The notes beneath the pieces are model-generated. The model was not told the DNA's origin. It saw only the letters and a program-made list of their open reading frames with translations, and searched no databases. Positions 34,369 through 43,178 of a DNA stretch of 63,214 bases are shown one piece after another. Origin of the DNA: an uncultured Actinomycetes bacterium (lineage in GTDB: Bacteria > Actinomycetota > Acidimicrobiia > Acidimicrobiales > RAAP-2); assembly GCA_903873775.1 (NCBI GenBank), contig CAIQPR010000003.1, forward strand, positions 1-63,214, given 5' to 3'. The first letter of the stretch is position 1; each line of letters begins with the position of its first letter. Position numbers and translations under genes: made by a program.

Positions 34369-35274
34369 ATGGCCGCCTCCCACATCGAGACTGATCGGGG
34401 TCTCACTACCCGCATGTTCGTGACGGGGCTTCTCCTGGTCACGCTTTGGGTGGGTGTCAGTTTCATCCTCTTCGCCGTCGGCGTCCAGTGGCCCGTCGTC
34501 ATGCTGATCATGTTCGCGGCGATCTTCTCGCAATACTGGTTCTCCGGACAGATCGCGCTGTATTCCATGCGCGCGCGCATCGTGACGCCCGAAGAGGAGC
34601 CGCAGCTGCACGCCATGGTCGACCGACTGTGCGCTCTCGCCGGCATGCCGAAGCCTCAAGTCGGTGTGGCCGACCTCGACGTACCCAACGCGTTCGCCAC
34701 GGGGCGTAGCCCGAAGGCCGCCGTCGTGGTCGTGACCCGCGGCATCATGAAGCGCCTACCCGACGAGGAACTGGAAGCCGTCCTGGCCCACGAACTCAGC
34801 CACGTTGCGCACCGGGACGTGGCCGTGATGACCATCGCCTCCTCGGTCGGCATGGTGGCGGGACTCGTGGGACGCATGGCGCTGTGGGGCGCCATGTTCA
34901 CCGGCGGGAACCGGGGACGCGAGGACGACAACACGTTCCTCATCGAAATTGCGACGTGGCTCATTTCGATTGCGATCTATTTCGTCTCCTACTTGTTGAC
35001 CCTGGCGCTGTCGCGTTATCGCGAGCTCTCCGCCGACCGCTCGGGCGCCATCTTGATCGGCAAGCCGTCGGTACTCGCCAGCGCCCTCGTGCGGATCACC
35101 GGCGACGTCAGCAAAATTCCGACCCAAGACCTCCGCAAGGTCGAAGGAATGAACGCCTTCTTCTTCGCCCCGGCGTTCACGAAGGGCTCGGCAGCGTCGT
35201 TGTTGTCGACGCACCCGTCGCTGCAACAACGACTCGATCAACTCGCGAAGCTCGAAAAGGACATGAACGCCTAA
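34369..35274 (+). CDS. htpX: HtpX-like membrane zinc metalloprotease (M48B)
   Basis: The 301-residue protein has two N-terminal transmembrane helices (about 16-55), the zinc motif HELSH (His141, Glu142, His145) in EAVLAHELSHVAHRDVA, a further transmembrane pair after it, and the third ligand region RYRELSADRSGAIL. It degrades damaged membrane proteins. It follows pspA by 3 bases and is followed directly by pspAB, matching the actinobacterial envelope-stress operon. Confidence 0.94.
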   Translation: MAASHIETDRGLTTRMFVTGLLLVTLWVGVSFILFAVGVQWPVVMLIMFAAIFSQYWFSGQIALYSMRARIVTPEEEPQLHAMVDRLCALAGMPKPQVGVADLDVPNAFATGRSPKAAVVVVTRGIMKRLPDEELEAVLAHELSHVAHRDVAVMTIASSVGMVAGLVGRMALWGAMFTGGNRGREDDNTFLIEIATWLISIAIYFVSYLLTLALSRYRELSADRSGAILIGKPSVLASALVRITGDVSKIPTQDLRKVEGMNAFFFAPAFTKGSAASLLSTHPSLQQRLDQLAKLEKDMNA

Positions 35275-35850
35275 ATGGGTCTCTTCGACACCCTCCTCGG
35301 TCGCACCAAGCAGGTCGCTCCCCGTTTGGACGCCCTCTTCGCGTTACCGACGGCGGCCCTCACCCTGCAGACGCAACTCGACCTCGTCACCTCCGGTCAC
35401 GCCGGCCTGTGCTTCAAGGCGGGAAGTGGTGAGTCGTCGCTCTCGTCCGATGACGACGTGCGCGAACTCCTGACCCTCGACGAGGCCGACGGCCACGTCG
35501 AGTTCACCACGGATTCTCTCGGATTTTCGTGGTTCGTCATTCATGACGGGGATATCGGCACTCTCGCGACCCGTATTCACGGCGCCCATACGACGCTCGT
35601 GGAACACGGCCTCGGGCCGCGCCTGTTATGCGCGGTCTTTGGTTTTGTGCCGCAGACGGCTCCGGGATGTGGTGACGTGCGGATGGTTTACCTGACCAAG
35701 CAAGGCACCTTCTACCCCTTCGCCCCGCGCGACGGCGAGCGTCGCGACAATGAACTCGAACTTCGCGTGAAGTCCTTTATTGGCGACGACCTACCCATGG
35801 AGCCAGACCTCGGTCGTTGGATGGCGCTATGGGGCGTGCCCGTTCAGTGA
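35275..35850 (+). CDS. pspAB: PspA-associated protein PspAB
   Basis: The 191-residue protein starts immediately after htpX. It begins MGLFDTLLGRTKQVAPRLDALFALPTAAL and ends with the FIGDDLPMEPDLGRWMALWG segment typical of PspAB, known only from actinobacterial pspA/htpX operons and of unknown biochemical function. The small pspAA gene found in many such operons is missing here. The 3' end overlaps the convergent pterin dehydratase gene by 7 bases. Confidence 0.85.
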   Translation: MGLFDTLLGRTKQVAPRLDALFALPTAALTLQTQLDLVTSGHAGLCFKAGSGESSLSSDDDVRELLTLDEADGHVEFTTDSLGFSWFVIHDGDIGTLATRIHGAHTTLVEHGLGPRLLCAVFGFVPQTAPGCGDVRMVYLTKQGTFYPFAPRDGERRDNELELRVKSFIGDDLPMEPDLGRWMALWGVPVQ

Positions 35851-36161
35851 GATCTCTCGCGCAGTGACGGCGCGATGACGCCGACCACGTCGTCCCAGAC
35901 GTGCGCGAGCGACATATCTAGTTCCGTAATCCCGCCCCGGTCGTGCGTCCAGAGGGTGACCGTCATCTCGTCGTAACCCACCTGACACAGCGGGTGGTGG
36001 TCGAGTTCGTTGACGGTCTCGAGCGTGCGCGTCAACACCGCGATGCTCTGCTCGTAGGAGAGGGCGTAGGTCGCGACCAGACGGTCATCGACGCGCCGCC
36101 AACGAGGATGCTGGGTGAGCCACAACGACACGAACTCGTCGCTCGCGAGAGCGGGGCGCAT
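35844..36161 (-). CDS. 4a-Hydroxytetrahydrobiopterin dehydratase (PCD/DCoH)
   Basis: The 105-residue protein has the PCD layout: WRRVDDRLVATYALSYEQSIAVL, then VNELDHHPLCQVGYDEMTVTLWTHDRGGITELDMSLA with catalytic His-His and the WTHD strand. It recycles the pterin 4a-carbinolamine. The ATG shares one base with the fumC stop (TAATG), so the two genes are cotranscribed. No phenylalanine hydroxylase gene is in view, so its partner may be molybdopterin or another pterin system. Confidence 0.88.
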   Translation of the reverse strand: MRPALASDEFVSLWLTQHPRWRRVDDRLVATYALSYEQSIAVLTRTLETVNELDHHPLCQVGYDEMTVTLWTHDRGGITELDMSLAHVWDDVVGVIAPSLRERSH

Positions 36162-37549
36162 TACGGGTGCGTCATCTTGGTCGGATCGACGGCTTCGTCA
36201 AAAGCCTCCGCGGACAAGAAACCGAGGGCCAGCGCGCTCTCCCGCAGTGTCGTCTTCTCCTTGTGGGCCTTCTTGGCGACCTGGGCCGCCTTGTCGTAAC
36301 CAATGATGGGGTTGAGAGCCGTCACGAGCATCAGCGAGTTGTTCAAGTGGTGCTGAATCTGGTCGTAGTCCGGTTGCACGCCGTCAACACAGAATTCGCG
36401 GAAGCGGTCGCACGCGTCGGACAACAAGTCGATCGAGTGACAGAAATTGTGGATGATGACGGGCTTGCAGACGTTCAACTCGAGATTGCCGCGAGCCCCC
36501 GCAATCGAGACCGCCGCGTCATTGCCGTAGACCTGAATGGCCACCATGATCATCGCTTCGGACTGCGTGGGGTTGACCTTGCCCGGCATGATCGAGCTTC
36601 CCGGCTCGTTCTCCGGCAACTGCAATTCCCCGAGCCCCGAGCGCGGGCCCGAACCCAGCCACCGGAAGTCGTCAGCGATCTTGGTGAGACTCGCGGCGAG
36701 GGTCTTGAGTGCGCCGTGGGCGAAGACCAGCGCGTCGTGCGCCGCCAGGGCGGCGAACTTATTGGGTGCGGTCACGAAGGGCAACCCCGTCAACGTCGCG
36801 ATCTCCGCCGCCACACGGGCGCCAAATTCGGGGTGCGTGTTGAGACCCGTGCCGACCGCCGTCCCGCCCGCGGCGAGCTCGTAGAGGCCGGGCAGGACGG
36901 CGTGAAGTCGGTCGAGGTCGGCGTCGAGTTGTGAGACGTACCCCGAGAATTCCTGACCCAGAGTCAGGGGTACGGCATCCATCAGGTGCGTGCGACCAAT
37001 CTTCGTCACGTCCGCGTAGGCCACGGCCTTGTCGTTGAGCGCGTCGCGCAGTCGCGAGACCGACGGAATCAGCTTCTCCACAATTTCGCGCGCGGCGGCA
37101 ATGTGCATCGCGGTGGGAAAAGTGTCATTCGACGATTGCGACATGTTGACGTGGTCGTTGGGGTGCACCGGCGTCTTCGAGCCGCGCTCGCCCCCCGCCA
37201 TTTCGATGGCCCGATTCGAGATCACTTCATTGACGTTCATATTCGTTTGCGTGCCGGAACCGGTCTGCCAAATACGCAACGGGAACTCTCCGGCGAGAGT
37301 GCCGTCAGCGACTTCGGCGGCGGCGGCCTCGATGAGGAGGGCTCGTTCCGCGTCGAGCTTTCCGAGAGCCTCGTTCACCCGCGCGGACGCCAATTTCAAC
37401 ACACCGAAAGCGCGAATCACGGCCGGTGGCATCGTGTCGTGACCGATGGCGAAGTGGTGCAGGCTCCTGGCCGTCTGGGCACCCCAGTAACGGTCGGCCG
37501 GGACTTCGATCTCGCCCATCGTGTCGGATTCAATACGAACGTTGCTCAC
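36161..37549 (-). CDS. fumC: Fumarate hydratase class II
   Basis: The 462-residue protein has the class II fumarase signatures: [23 protein letters not shown] at the start, [50 protein letters not shown], and the [17 protein letters not shown] loop. It interconverts fumarate and malate in the TCA cycle. I chose the GTG at 37549 with AAGGAG about 6 bases upstream over an ATG at 37582. Aspartate ammonia-lyase is related but lacks some of these residues. Confidence 0.94.
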   Translation of the reverse strand: MSNVRIESDTMGEIEVPADRYWGAQTARSLHHFAIGHDTMPPAVIRAFGVLKLASARVNEALGKLDAERALLIEAAAAEVADGTLAGEFPLRIWQTGSGTQTNMNVNEVISNRAIEMAGGERGSKTPVHPNDHVNMSQSSNDTFPTAMHIAAAREIVEKLIPSVSRLRDALNDKAVAYADVTKIGRTHLMDAVPLTLGQEFSGYVSQLDADLDRLHAVLPGLYELAAGGTAVGTGLNTHPEFGARVAAEIATLTGLPFVTAPNKFAALAAHDALVFAHGALKTLAASLTKIADDFRWLGSGPRSGLGELQLPENEPGSSIMPGKVNPTQSEAMIMVAIQVYGNDAAVSIAGARGNLELNVCKPVIIHNFCHSIDLLSDACDRFREFCVDGVQPDYDQIQHHLNNSLMLVTALNPIIGYDKAAQVAKKAHKEKTTLRESALALGFLSAEAFDEAVDPTKMTHP

Positions 37550-37675
37550 AGGAACTCCTTTGTCGAACGCTCTAGTTTCCACCTTTCGAGCCCGCCGCGT
37601 CCAACCGTGACGTCCACGACGGACCCCAGCGACGGCGAGCCACTAGCCTGACTCTCGATTCACCGAGGAGTTCCC

Positions 37676-38077
37676 ATGAGCGACATACTGTCCCCCGCGT
37701 CTCGCGCGATCATCGAGAAAAAAGTGCTGGCGCACGTCGCGAGCCTCGGTCCCGACGGCGAACCTCACGTGACCCCCGTGTGGGTGAAGCTGGATGGTGA
37801 CGACCTGATCATCAATACGGCGCTCGGTCGCGCCAAGGCCCGCAATCTGGCCAATGACCCGCGCGTCGCGGTCTCGCTCACGGACCCCGACAACGCCTAT
37901 TCCGTCATCGCCATTCGTGGCACGGTCATTGGCTTCACCACCGAGGACGCCGACGCCGTCATTGACTCTCTGGCGAAGAAGTACCTCGACCTCGACGAGT
38001 ATCCGTTCCGTCGCGAGGGCGAGATTCGCGTGAACGTCCGTATCCGCACCGACCGCATCGCCCAACAACCCGCCTGA
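37676..38077 (+). CDS. PPOX-class F420-type oxidoreductase (Rv1155-like)
   Basis: The 133-residue protein has the split-barrel motifs HVASLGPDGEPHVTPVWVKLDGDDLIINTALGRAKARNLANDPRVAVSLTD and the substrate region DEYPFRREGEIRVNVRI, characteristic of F420-type members. It is the second PPOX protein in the window. The ATG has GAGGAG 7 bases upstream. An acyltransferase gene follows 13 bases on. Confidence 0.88.
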   Translation: MSDILSPASRAIIEKKVLAHVASLGPDGEPHVTPVWVKLDGDDLIINTALGRAKARNLANDPRVAVSLTDPDNAYSVIAIRGTVIGFTTEDADAVIDSLAKKYLDLDEYPFRREGEIRVNVRIRTDRIAQQPA

Positions 38078-38090
38078 CGTCCACTCCTCC

Positions 38091-40100
38091 GTGAGCGCGC
38101 CCTCCACGTCGTCAGACGCCCGCACGCCGCTGGTGAACTTCACAGCGGACGAGCATCCCGCCACCCGACGACCCGCCCTCGACGGGCTCCGCGCGTTCGC
38201 CGTCGTTGCGGTCATCGCGTTCCACGGCGGTCTCACCCGGTTTCACGGGGGCTTTCTCGGCGTCGATGTTTTCTTCGTTCTCTCGGGATTTCTGATTACG
38301 TCGGTGCTCGTCAGCGAATACGACCGGCGTCGCACCATTAACTTCGGTCGCTTCTGGATTCGACGGGCGAAGCGCCTCCTCCCCGCCCTCTGCGTCATCA
38401 TCGTCGCCGTGGCGCTCAGTGCGCTGTACCTCACTCAGCCGGACTTCTACCAAACACTCACGAGCGACATCCTGACCTCGTTCTTCTACGTCGCGAACTG
38501 GCACCTGATGGCGCCGGGCACGAGCTATTTTGCGCACGCCGCGCCACCGTCGCTTTTGACCCACACGTGGTCGCTGTCGATCGAGGAGCAGTTCTATCTC
38601 CTCTGGCCCCTCGTGGTGTTCGCACTCATGCGGTGGCGCCACAACGCTCGCGTCGTGGGTTGGCTCGCCGTCGCCGGCGCTCTGGCCTCCACGGTAGAGA
38701 TGGCCGTTGGACAATCCGTGGGTTGGTCGACGGATCGTTTGTACTACGGGACCGATACGCACGCCCAGGGCCTGCTGTGCGGCGCGGCCATGGCGGCCTT
38801 TCTGTACGGAGCGCAAGAATCCGGCGTGGCGATGGGAACCCTCACCGATCGCGCCACACGCGTACTTCGGTACCTCGGTCCATTCGCCATCGTCGGTGCC
38901 GTCGTGCTCATGGACCGTGCCTACGGCACGAGCACCTGGATGTTCGACGGTGGCTTCCTCGCGGTCTCGATACTGGCGGCCCTCACGATTCTGTACGTCG
39001 TCACCATGCCAACCACGTTGGTGGGGCGCGCCTTGTCGTGGCGACCCATCGTCTACGTGGGTCAGATCTCTTACGGCCTCTACCTCTGGCACTACCCCAT
39101 TTTCCGTTGGGTCACGCACGCGAACACCGGTCTCTACGACTTTCCGCTGTTCTGCGTCCGCGTAGGCCTCGCGGTGCTGGCCGCTGTCGCGAGTTACCAC
39201 CTGTTGGAGATGCCCATTCGCCGCAGCGACTGGCCCCGCTCGTCGCGTTCCTTGATCGCCGGCGTGCTGGCATTCGCTCTCGTGGTGGCCGGTTGCGTCG
39301 TTGTCGCTGAAAGGGCCAATGCGGTGCCGTCGCTCGCGGCACCCCCCTCCTCAACTCTCCCCACCCCGCCGTTGAAGGTCTTGATTTTGGGCGACTCGAT
39401 GGCGCTCACGCTGGCCCTGCCGCTCGCCGCGTGGGCCCCGTCACAGCACATGGAAGTGGAATCGGGGGCGGTGCTCGGCTGCGGCATCGTCGCCTTCACA
39501 CTGGTGCGGTATCACGACGCGATTTGGGGACCCTACGGACGACACTCACCGTGTCACGCCAATCGCCACGGTCTGCCGAACGCCGAGCGAGTCTGGAACG
39601 CGGCGATAGCGGCCGATCACCCGCAGGTAGTGGTCCTGCTGGCCGGACGGTGGGAGACGCACACGCTCTTCGTGAAGGGACGCTGGCGCACCATCTTTGA
39701 TCCCCGTGTCGACGCGAGCGTCCAGCGCGCCCTCGACGAGATCCACACTCACGCCGCCGCCGCGCACAGCGCCTTCGTCGTGGAGACCGCTCCCTGTGTG
39801 AACGACTTCGAACAGACCAACGGCCACGTGTGGGATGAAAACGACCCGCGTCGTCTGCACCGGTTCAACAGCATCATTCGCGCGTCGGCCACTCGCGATG
39901 ACTACGTGGTCCAAGACCTCTACGCCGACGTGTGTCCCGGGGGCCACTTCGCGTCAAACCTCGGGGGGTGGAATGTGCGGTCGGGTGACGGTGTCCACTT
40001 CGCCCCGCAGTCGGCCGCCTACCTCGGGCCGATCCTGCTCCCGTTCTGGCGACGCGTCGCTCTCGCGTACGCGCACGCGCACGCGCACGCGGGCCACTAG
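38091..40100 (+). CDS. OafA-like acyltransferase with SGNH hydrolase domain
   Basis: The 669-residue protein starts at a GTG. The N-terminal ~390 residues are an acyltransferase-3 domain with about ten transmembrane helices: RPALDGLRAFAVVAVIAFHGG, GGFLGVDVFFVLSGFLIT, and WSLSIEEQFYLLWPLVV. The C-terminal periplasmic SGNH domain begins LKVLILGDSMALTLALPLA (Ser) and ends near DGVHFAPQSAAYLGP (Asp-x-x-His). Such proteins O-acetylate cell-surface polysaccharides. The C-terminus AHAHAHAGH is encoded by a short GCGCAC hexamer repeat (about 40071-40094). Confidence 0.88.
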   Translation: MSAPSTSSDARTPLVNFTADEHPATRRPALDGLRAFAVVAVIAFHGGLTRFHGGFLGVDVFFVLSGFLITSVLVSEYDRRRTINFGRFWIRRAKRLLPALCVIIVAVALSALYLTQPDFYQTLTSDILTSFFYVANWHLMAPGTSYFAHAAPPSLLTHTWSLSIEEQFYLLWPLVVFALMRWRHNARVVGWLAVAGALASTVEMAVGQSVGWSTDRLYYGTDTHAQGLLCGAAMAAFLYGAQESGVAMGTLTDRATRVLRYLGPFAIVGAVVLMDRAYGTSTWMFDGGFLAVSILAALTILYVVTMPTTLVGRALSWRPIVYVGQISYGLYLWHYPIFRWVTHANTGLYDFPLFCVRVGLAVLAAVASYHLLEMPIRRSDWPRSSRSLIAGVLAFALVVAGCVVVAERANAVPSLAAPPSSTLPTPPLKVLILGDSMALTLALPLAAWAPSQHMEVESGAVLGCGIVAFTLVRYHDAIWGPYGRHSPCHANRHGLPNAERVWNAAIAADHPQVVVLLAGRWETHTLFVKGRWRTIFDPRVDASVQRALDEIHTHAAAAHSAFVVETAPCVNDFEQTNGHVWDENDPRRLHRFNSIIRASATRDDYVVQDLYADVCPGGHFASNLGGWNVRSGDGVHFAPQSAAYLGPILLPFWRRVALAYAHAHAHAGH

Positions 40101-40561
40101 AGCCGGCGGGACACGACCTCTTCGTCATCACCGAATCGTCGCAACACCACCTGATCGTCGGTGGGGCACCCACTCGTCATCCAGATGGTGACCGGCGTGC
40201 GCGGCAAAGGTCGATTGAACGCGTGCTCCAGCGTCGCGCTGGCATTGTGAAAGCTAACGTCATCACCCGTGAGCAGTGCGTGAACTATTTCGGCGTGCTC
40301 CCGCACGCGTCCGTCGTCGCTGTAGAGCACGACGGAGGTGAGATCACTGAGAGACGACAGTGTCTTCACGTCTCGCGCGACGAGGGGCGCCGAGACGTCT
40401 CGGGTCACTGGCAGCCACACACCGACGCCGGCCCGCATCAACGGCGCCGCGGCGGCGAAGAGCGGAGTTGGTGATCCGTCGACAAACGCCACTGCGTCCA
40501 CGCTCTCGGGGAGATCGGCGGCGTTGCGCCACTCGCGGGCGTCGACAACGGCGTGCTGCAC
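40097..40561 (-). CDS. Hypothetical protein
   Basis: The 154-residue protein is not recognised. It is predicted alpha/beta with no transmembrane segment; landmarks are VDAVAFVDGSPTPLFAAAAPLMRAG and VTIWMTSGCPTDDQVVLRRF near the C-terminus. The GTG at 40561 lies 1 base after the DUF2469 gene stop, so it is in the ribosomal operon. Its 3' end overlaps the convergent acyltransferase gene by 4 bases. Confidence 0.6.
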   Translation of the reverse strand: MQHAVVDAREWRNAADLPESVDAVAFVDGSPTPLFAAAAPLMRAGVGVWLPVTRDVSAPLVARDVKTLSSLSDLTSVVLYSDDGRVREHAEIVHALLTGDDVSFHNASATLEHAFNRPLPRTPVTIWMTSGCPTDDQVVLRRFGDDEEVVSRRL

Positions 40562-40562
40562 G

Positions 40563-40859
40563 CTACGGCAGCTCGTCGTCGGGTAGTCGTTCGACGTTGA
40601 CGTCTCGAAAGGTCAGCACGCGCACCGAAGGAACGAATCGCGCGGCGCGGTACATGTCCCACACCCACGCGTCGGTGAGGGTGACTTCGAGCAACGTCGG
40701 GTTCGTGCTCGACTTCACGTCGACGTTGACCTCATTGGCCAGGTAGAAACGACGGTCCGTTTCCACCGCGTAGGAGAACATCGACAGAACGGCCTTGTAC
40801 TCCTGAACGAGCGCGAGCTCGAGAGTGGCTTCGTAGTCGTCCAGCTCTTCTTCGCCCAT
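40563..40859 (-). CDS. DUF2469 family protein
   Basis: The 98-residue protein has the actinobacterial DUF2469 pattern: DYEATLELALVQEYKAVLSMFSYAVETDRRFYLANEVNVDVKS and DAWVWDMYRAARFVPSVRVLTFRDVNVE. The family lies near rplS and rnhB in actinobacteria and has no known function. Here it starts 11 bases after the rplS stop. Confidence 0.88.
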   Translation of the reverse strand: MGEEELDDYEATLELALVQEYKAVLSMFSYAVETDRRFYLANEVNVDVKSSTNPTLLEVTLTDAWVWDMYRAARFVPSVRVLTFRDVNVERLPDDELP

Positions 40860-40870
40860 CGGCGGCGAAC

Positions 40871-41230
40871 TTAAGAGTTGGTGACGTTGACGCGGCGCTC
40901 TTTGATCTTGGCCGCCTTACCGCGCAGGTCGCGCAGGTAGTACAGCTTGGCGCGACGAACGTCTCCGTAGGACTCGACTTCGATCTTGGCGATCGTGGGG
41001 GCGTGCACGGGGAACGTGCGCTCCACACCGACGCCGAAGGACACCTTGCGGACGGTGAAGGTCTCCTGGAGGCCCGAACCCTGGCGACGAATCACGACGC
41101 CCTGGAACACCTGAATACGCTCACGGGTACCTTCGACGACGCGGACGTGCACCTTGAGAGTGTCGCCCTGTCGGAATTCGGGAATGTCGTCGCGCAGTGA
41201 GTCGCGGTCGATGAGATCAGTCGGCTTCAT
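40871..41230 (-). CDS. rplS: 50S ribosomal protein L19
   Basis: The 119-residue protein matches L19 throughout: [57 protein letters not shown] and [18 protein letters not shown]. It is the last ribosomal gene of rpsP-khpA-rimM-trmD-rplS. The ATG has AAAGGA upstream. A hairpin spans the gap from trmD. Confidence 0.97.
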   Translation of the reverse strand: MKPTDLIDRDSLRDDIPEFRQGDTLKVHVRVVEGTRERIQVFQGVVIRRQGSGLQETFTVRKVSFGVGVERTFPVHAPTIAKIEVESYGDVRRAKLYYLRDLRGKAAKIKERRVNVTNS

Positions 41231-41250
41231 GATGAGGGGTCCTTTCCGGT

Positions 41251-41287
41251 CCGCCGCAGGCTGGATAAGTCTAGCCGTTTGCGGCGG
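41251..41287 (-). promoter_or_regulatory. Intercistronic hairpin between trmD and rplS
   Basis: CCGCCGC (41251-41257) and GCGGCGG (41281-41287) are complementary across a 23-base loop that includes the trmD stop codon (41271-41273). The stem ends about 10 bases before the rplS ribosome site. It lies where E. coli shows differential translation of trmD and rplS. No U-tract, so not a simple terminator. Confidence 0.4.
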
Positions 41288-42020
41288 GCGGGTTTTCGTC
41301 GGGGAATTCCGCCAAAATTCGTCGATCCTCGTCGCTGAGGGCGTCCTCGGTGAGCAGATCCGGTCGACGCTGCAGAGTGCGGCGTAGCGAATGAGCCCGG
41401 CGCCACCGCGCCACGCGCGCGTGGTCCCCGGAGCGGAGAATCTCGGGCACCACGAGCCCCTCGACCTCGGCCGGCTTGGTGTAGTGCGGATATTCGAGCA
41501 GTCCGTCGCTGAAGGACTCCTCCATCACCGACGCGTCATTGCCGAGGGCGCCGGGACGCAGTCGGACCACGGCCTCAATCAGACACAGGGCGGCGAGCTC
41601 GCCGCCGGCGAGGACGAAGTCCCCGACCGAGACTTCGTCATCGACCTCCGTGTCGAGCACGCGCTGGTCAATGCCTTCGTAACGACCGCACAAGAGTGTC
41701 ACGCCTTCCAGAGCCGCAAATTCGCGGGCCACGGCGTGCGTGAGCGGACGACCCGACGGTGTGAGGGCGACCACCGGTCGGGGCAAATCAGGCACCGAGC
41801 GAATCGTCGCGAGCAGCGGTTCTGCCTTCATCACCATGCCCGCCCCGCCGCCAAAGGGCGTGTCGTCCACCGTGCGGTGGACATCGTGGGTCGCGTCCCG
41901 GGGATCGTGACAGCGCAGACGCCAGACGTCCTTGTCCGCCGCCCGGCCGAGAATGGTGGCTGCGGCGTAGTGCTCCACGACCTCCGGAAACAGCGTGATC
42001 ACATCGACGCGGAAGGTCAC
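41271..42020 (-). CDS. trmD: tRNA (guanine37-N1)-methyltransferase
   Basis: The 249-residue SPOUT enzyme methylates G37 in tRNA. Motifs: [54 protein letters not shown] (the trefoil knot), and [14 protein letters not shown]. It starts at a GTG overlapping the rimM stop (GTGA). The hairpin beyond its stop may tune rplS. Confidence 0.97.
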   Translation of the reverse strand: MTFRVDVITLFPEVVEHYAAATILGRAADKDVWRLRCHDPRDATHDVHRTVDDTPFGGGAGMVMKAEPLLATIRSVPDLPRPVVALTPSGRPLTHAVAREFAALEGVTLLCGRYEGIDQRVLDTEVDDEVSVGDFVLAGGELAALCLIEAVVRLRPGALGNDASVMEESFSDGLLEYPHYTKPAEVEGLVVPEILRSGDHARVARWRRAHSLRRTLQRRPDLLTEDALSDEDRRILAEFPDENPPAANG

Positions 42021-42493
42021 TCGAATAGTCCCTCGGGTGCGTCCACGACAACACGGGTGTGCGGGTCCACCTCGGTGACAAACGTCAGGGGAACAAGGTG
42101 TCCGGTGTCAAGGACGAGAAGGTCACTGGCGGGGTTCTGCTCCACGCTCACGACCCGACCGCGCGCGAGCCCGTCGGTCGTGACGACCTCGGCGTCGAAG
42201 AGATCATCGATCCATACCACGTCATCGAGGTCGAGTCGTTCCGCACGCAAGATGACACCCCGCCACTGCTCGGCGGCCGTGCGATCAGGGATCTCGGCGA
42301 AGGACACGAGGTAGCGCTGTTGATGAAGGATGGCCGCCGTGACCGTCACGGGACCGCGATCCGTGATGAGAGTCGTGCCCGGTGAGAGGCGTTCGGTGCG
42401 ATCGGTCCAGAGATCGACCGACACTTGACCGCGAAGGCCGTGGGCCTTCATGATCTGGCCGACGTCGAGCAGGACGCGCTCGTCGGCGCTCAT
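42017..42493 (-). CDS. rimM: 16S rRNA processing protein RimM
   Basis: The 158-residue protein has the RimM N-terminal barrel (LDVGQIMKAHGLRGQVSV) and PRC-barrel (DLFDAEVVTTDGLARGRVVSVEQ, ending FVTEVDPHTRVVV). It assists 30S head maturation next to S19. It starts one base after the khpA stop and overlaps trmD by 4 bases. Confidence 0.95.
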   Translation of the reverse strand: MSADERVLLDVGQIMKAHGLRGQVSVDLWTDRTERLSPGTTLITDRGPVTVTAAILHQQRYLVSFAEIPDRTAAEQWRGVILRAERLDLDDVVWIDDLFDAEVVTTDGLARGRVVSVEQNPASDLLVLDTGHLVPLTFVTEVDPHTRVVVDAPEGLFE

Positions 42494-42494
42494 G

Positions 42495-42830
42495 TCAGTC
42501 GACGATGTCGACCGACGTGGTCACGTTGTCACGCGCCCCGGCGGCGGCGACCACGGTGCGCAGAGCCTGCGCGGTGCGGCCGCGGCGACCGATGACGCGA
42601 CCCATGTCGTTCGGGCCGACCGTCAGGGACAGGACGACTTTGTTGCCCTGCTCCTTCGTGTCCACGCGCACGGCGCTGGGCTCATCGGCCATGGCTTCGG
42701 CGATGTAGGTCAACACGGCCACCGCGGTGGCGGCGCGGTCGGTGTTGCCCGTGGTCTCGTCACCAAAATCGACGTCGTCGTCGATCGTGTTGATGTCCCC
42801 GGCGACGTACTCGTCGTGGACGTCGCTCAC
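42495..42830 (-). CDS. khpA: KH-domain RNA-binding protein KhpA
   Basis: The 111-residue protein has one KH domain in its C-terminal part: VLSLTVGPNDMGRVIGRRGRTAQALRTVV, with the GxxG loop in GRRG. KhpA proteins are usually about 75-80 residues. Here roughly 35 acidic residues (YVAGDINTIDDDVDFG) precede the domain. The GTG at 42830 overlaps the rpsP stop; starts further upstream lie inside rpsP. It binds RNA, in some species together with KhpB. Confidence 0.9.
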   Translation of the reverse strand: MSDVHDEYVAGDINTIDDDVDFGDETTGNTDRAATAVAVLTYIAEAMADEPSAVRVDTKEQGNKVVLSLTVGPNDMGRVIGRRGRTAQALRTVVAAAGARDNVTTSVDIVD

Positions 42831-43114
42831 TTGGCGGCCTTGGCGGCTTCGAACGCGTCCAGCGCGCCGGAGGCCTTCAGAATCTTGGCGACACGGTCCG
42901 TCGGCTGCGCGCCGTTCTGGAGCCAGCGCACGCACTTGTCGTTGTCGATGTTGAACACCGTCTCCGGCTCAGCCTGCGAGACGCCACGGGGCTGGTAGGT
43001 GCCGACGATCTCCAGGAAGGCTCCCCCACGGGCGCGACGACTGTCGGCCGCGACGACGCGGTAGGTGGGTTGCTTCTTCTTGCCCATTCGCACGAGACGG
43101 AGTTTGACTGCCAC
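42827..43114 (-). CDS. rpsP: 30S ribosomal protein S16
   Basis: The 95-residue protein starts VAVKLRLVRMGKKKQPTYRVVAADSRRARGG and includes IVGTYQPR and VRWLQNGAQPTDRV, all S16. I chose the GTG at 43114, which has AAAGGAAC upstream and gives the normal S16 start; an ATG at 43162 is spurious. A small hairpin (43136-43152, CCGTTC/GAACGG) lies just upstream and may influence translation. Confidence 0.96.
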   Translation of the reverse strand: MAVKLRLVRMGKKKQPTYRVVAADSRRARGGAFLEIVGTYQPRGVSQAEPETVFNIDNDKCVRWLQNGAQPTDRVAKILKASGALDAFEAAKAAK

Positions 43115-43178
43115 GAAAGTGTTCCTTTGAAGTTGCCGTTCACGCGGAACGGTGGGTTTCACACCCGAGTCGGAAAGT

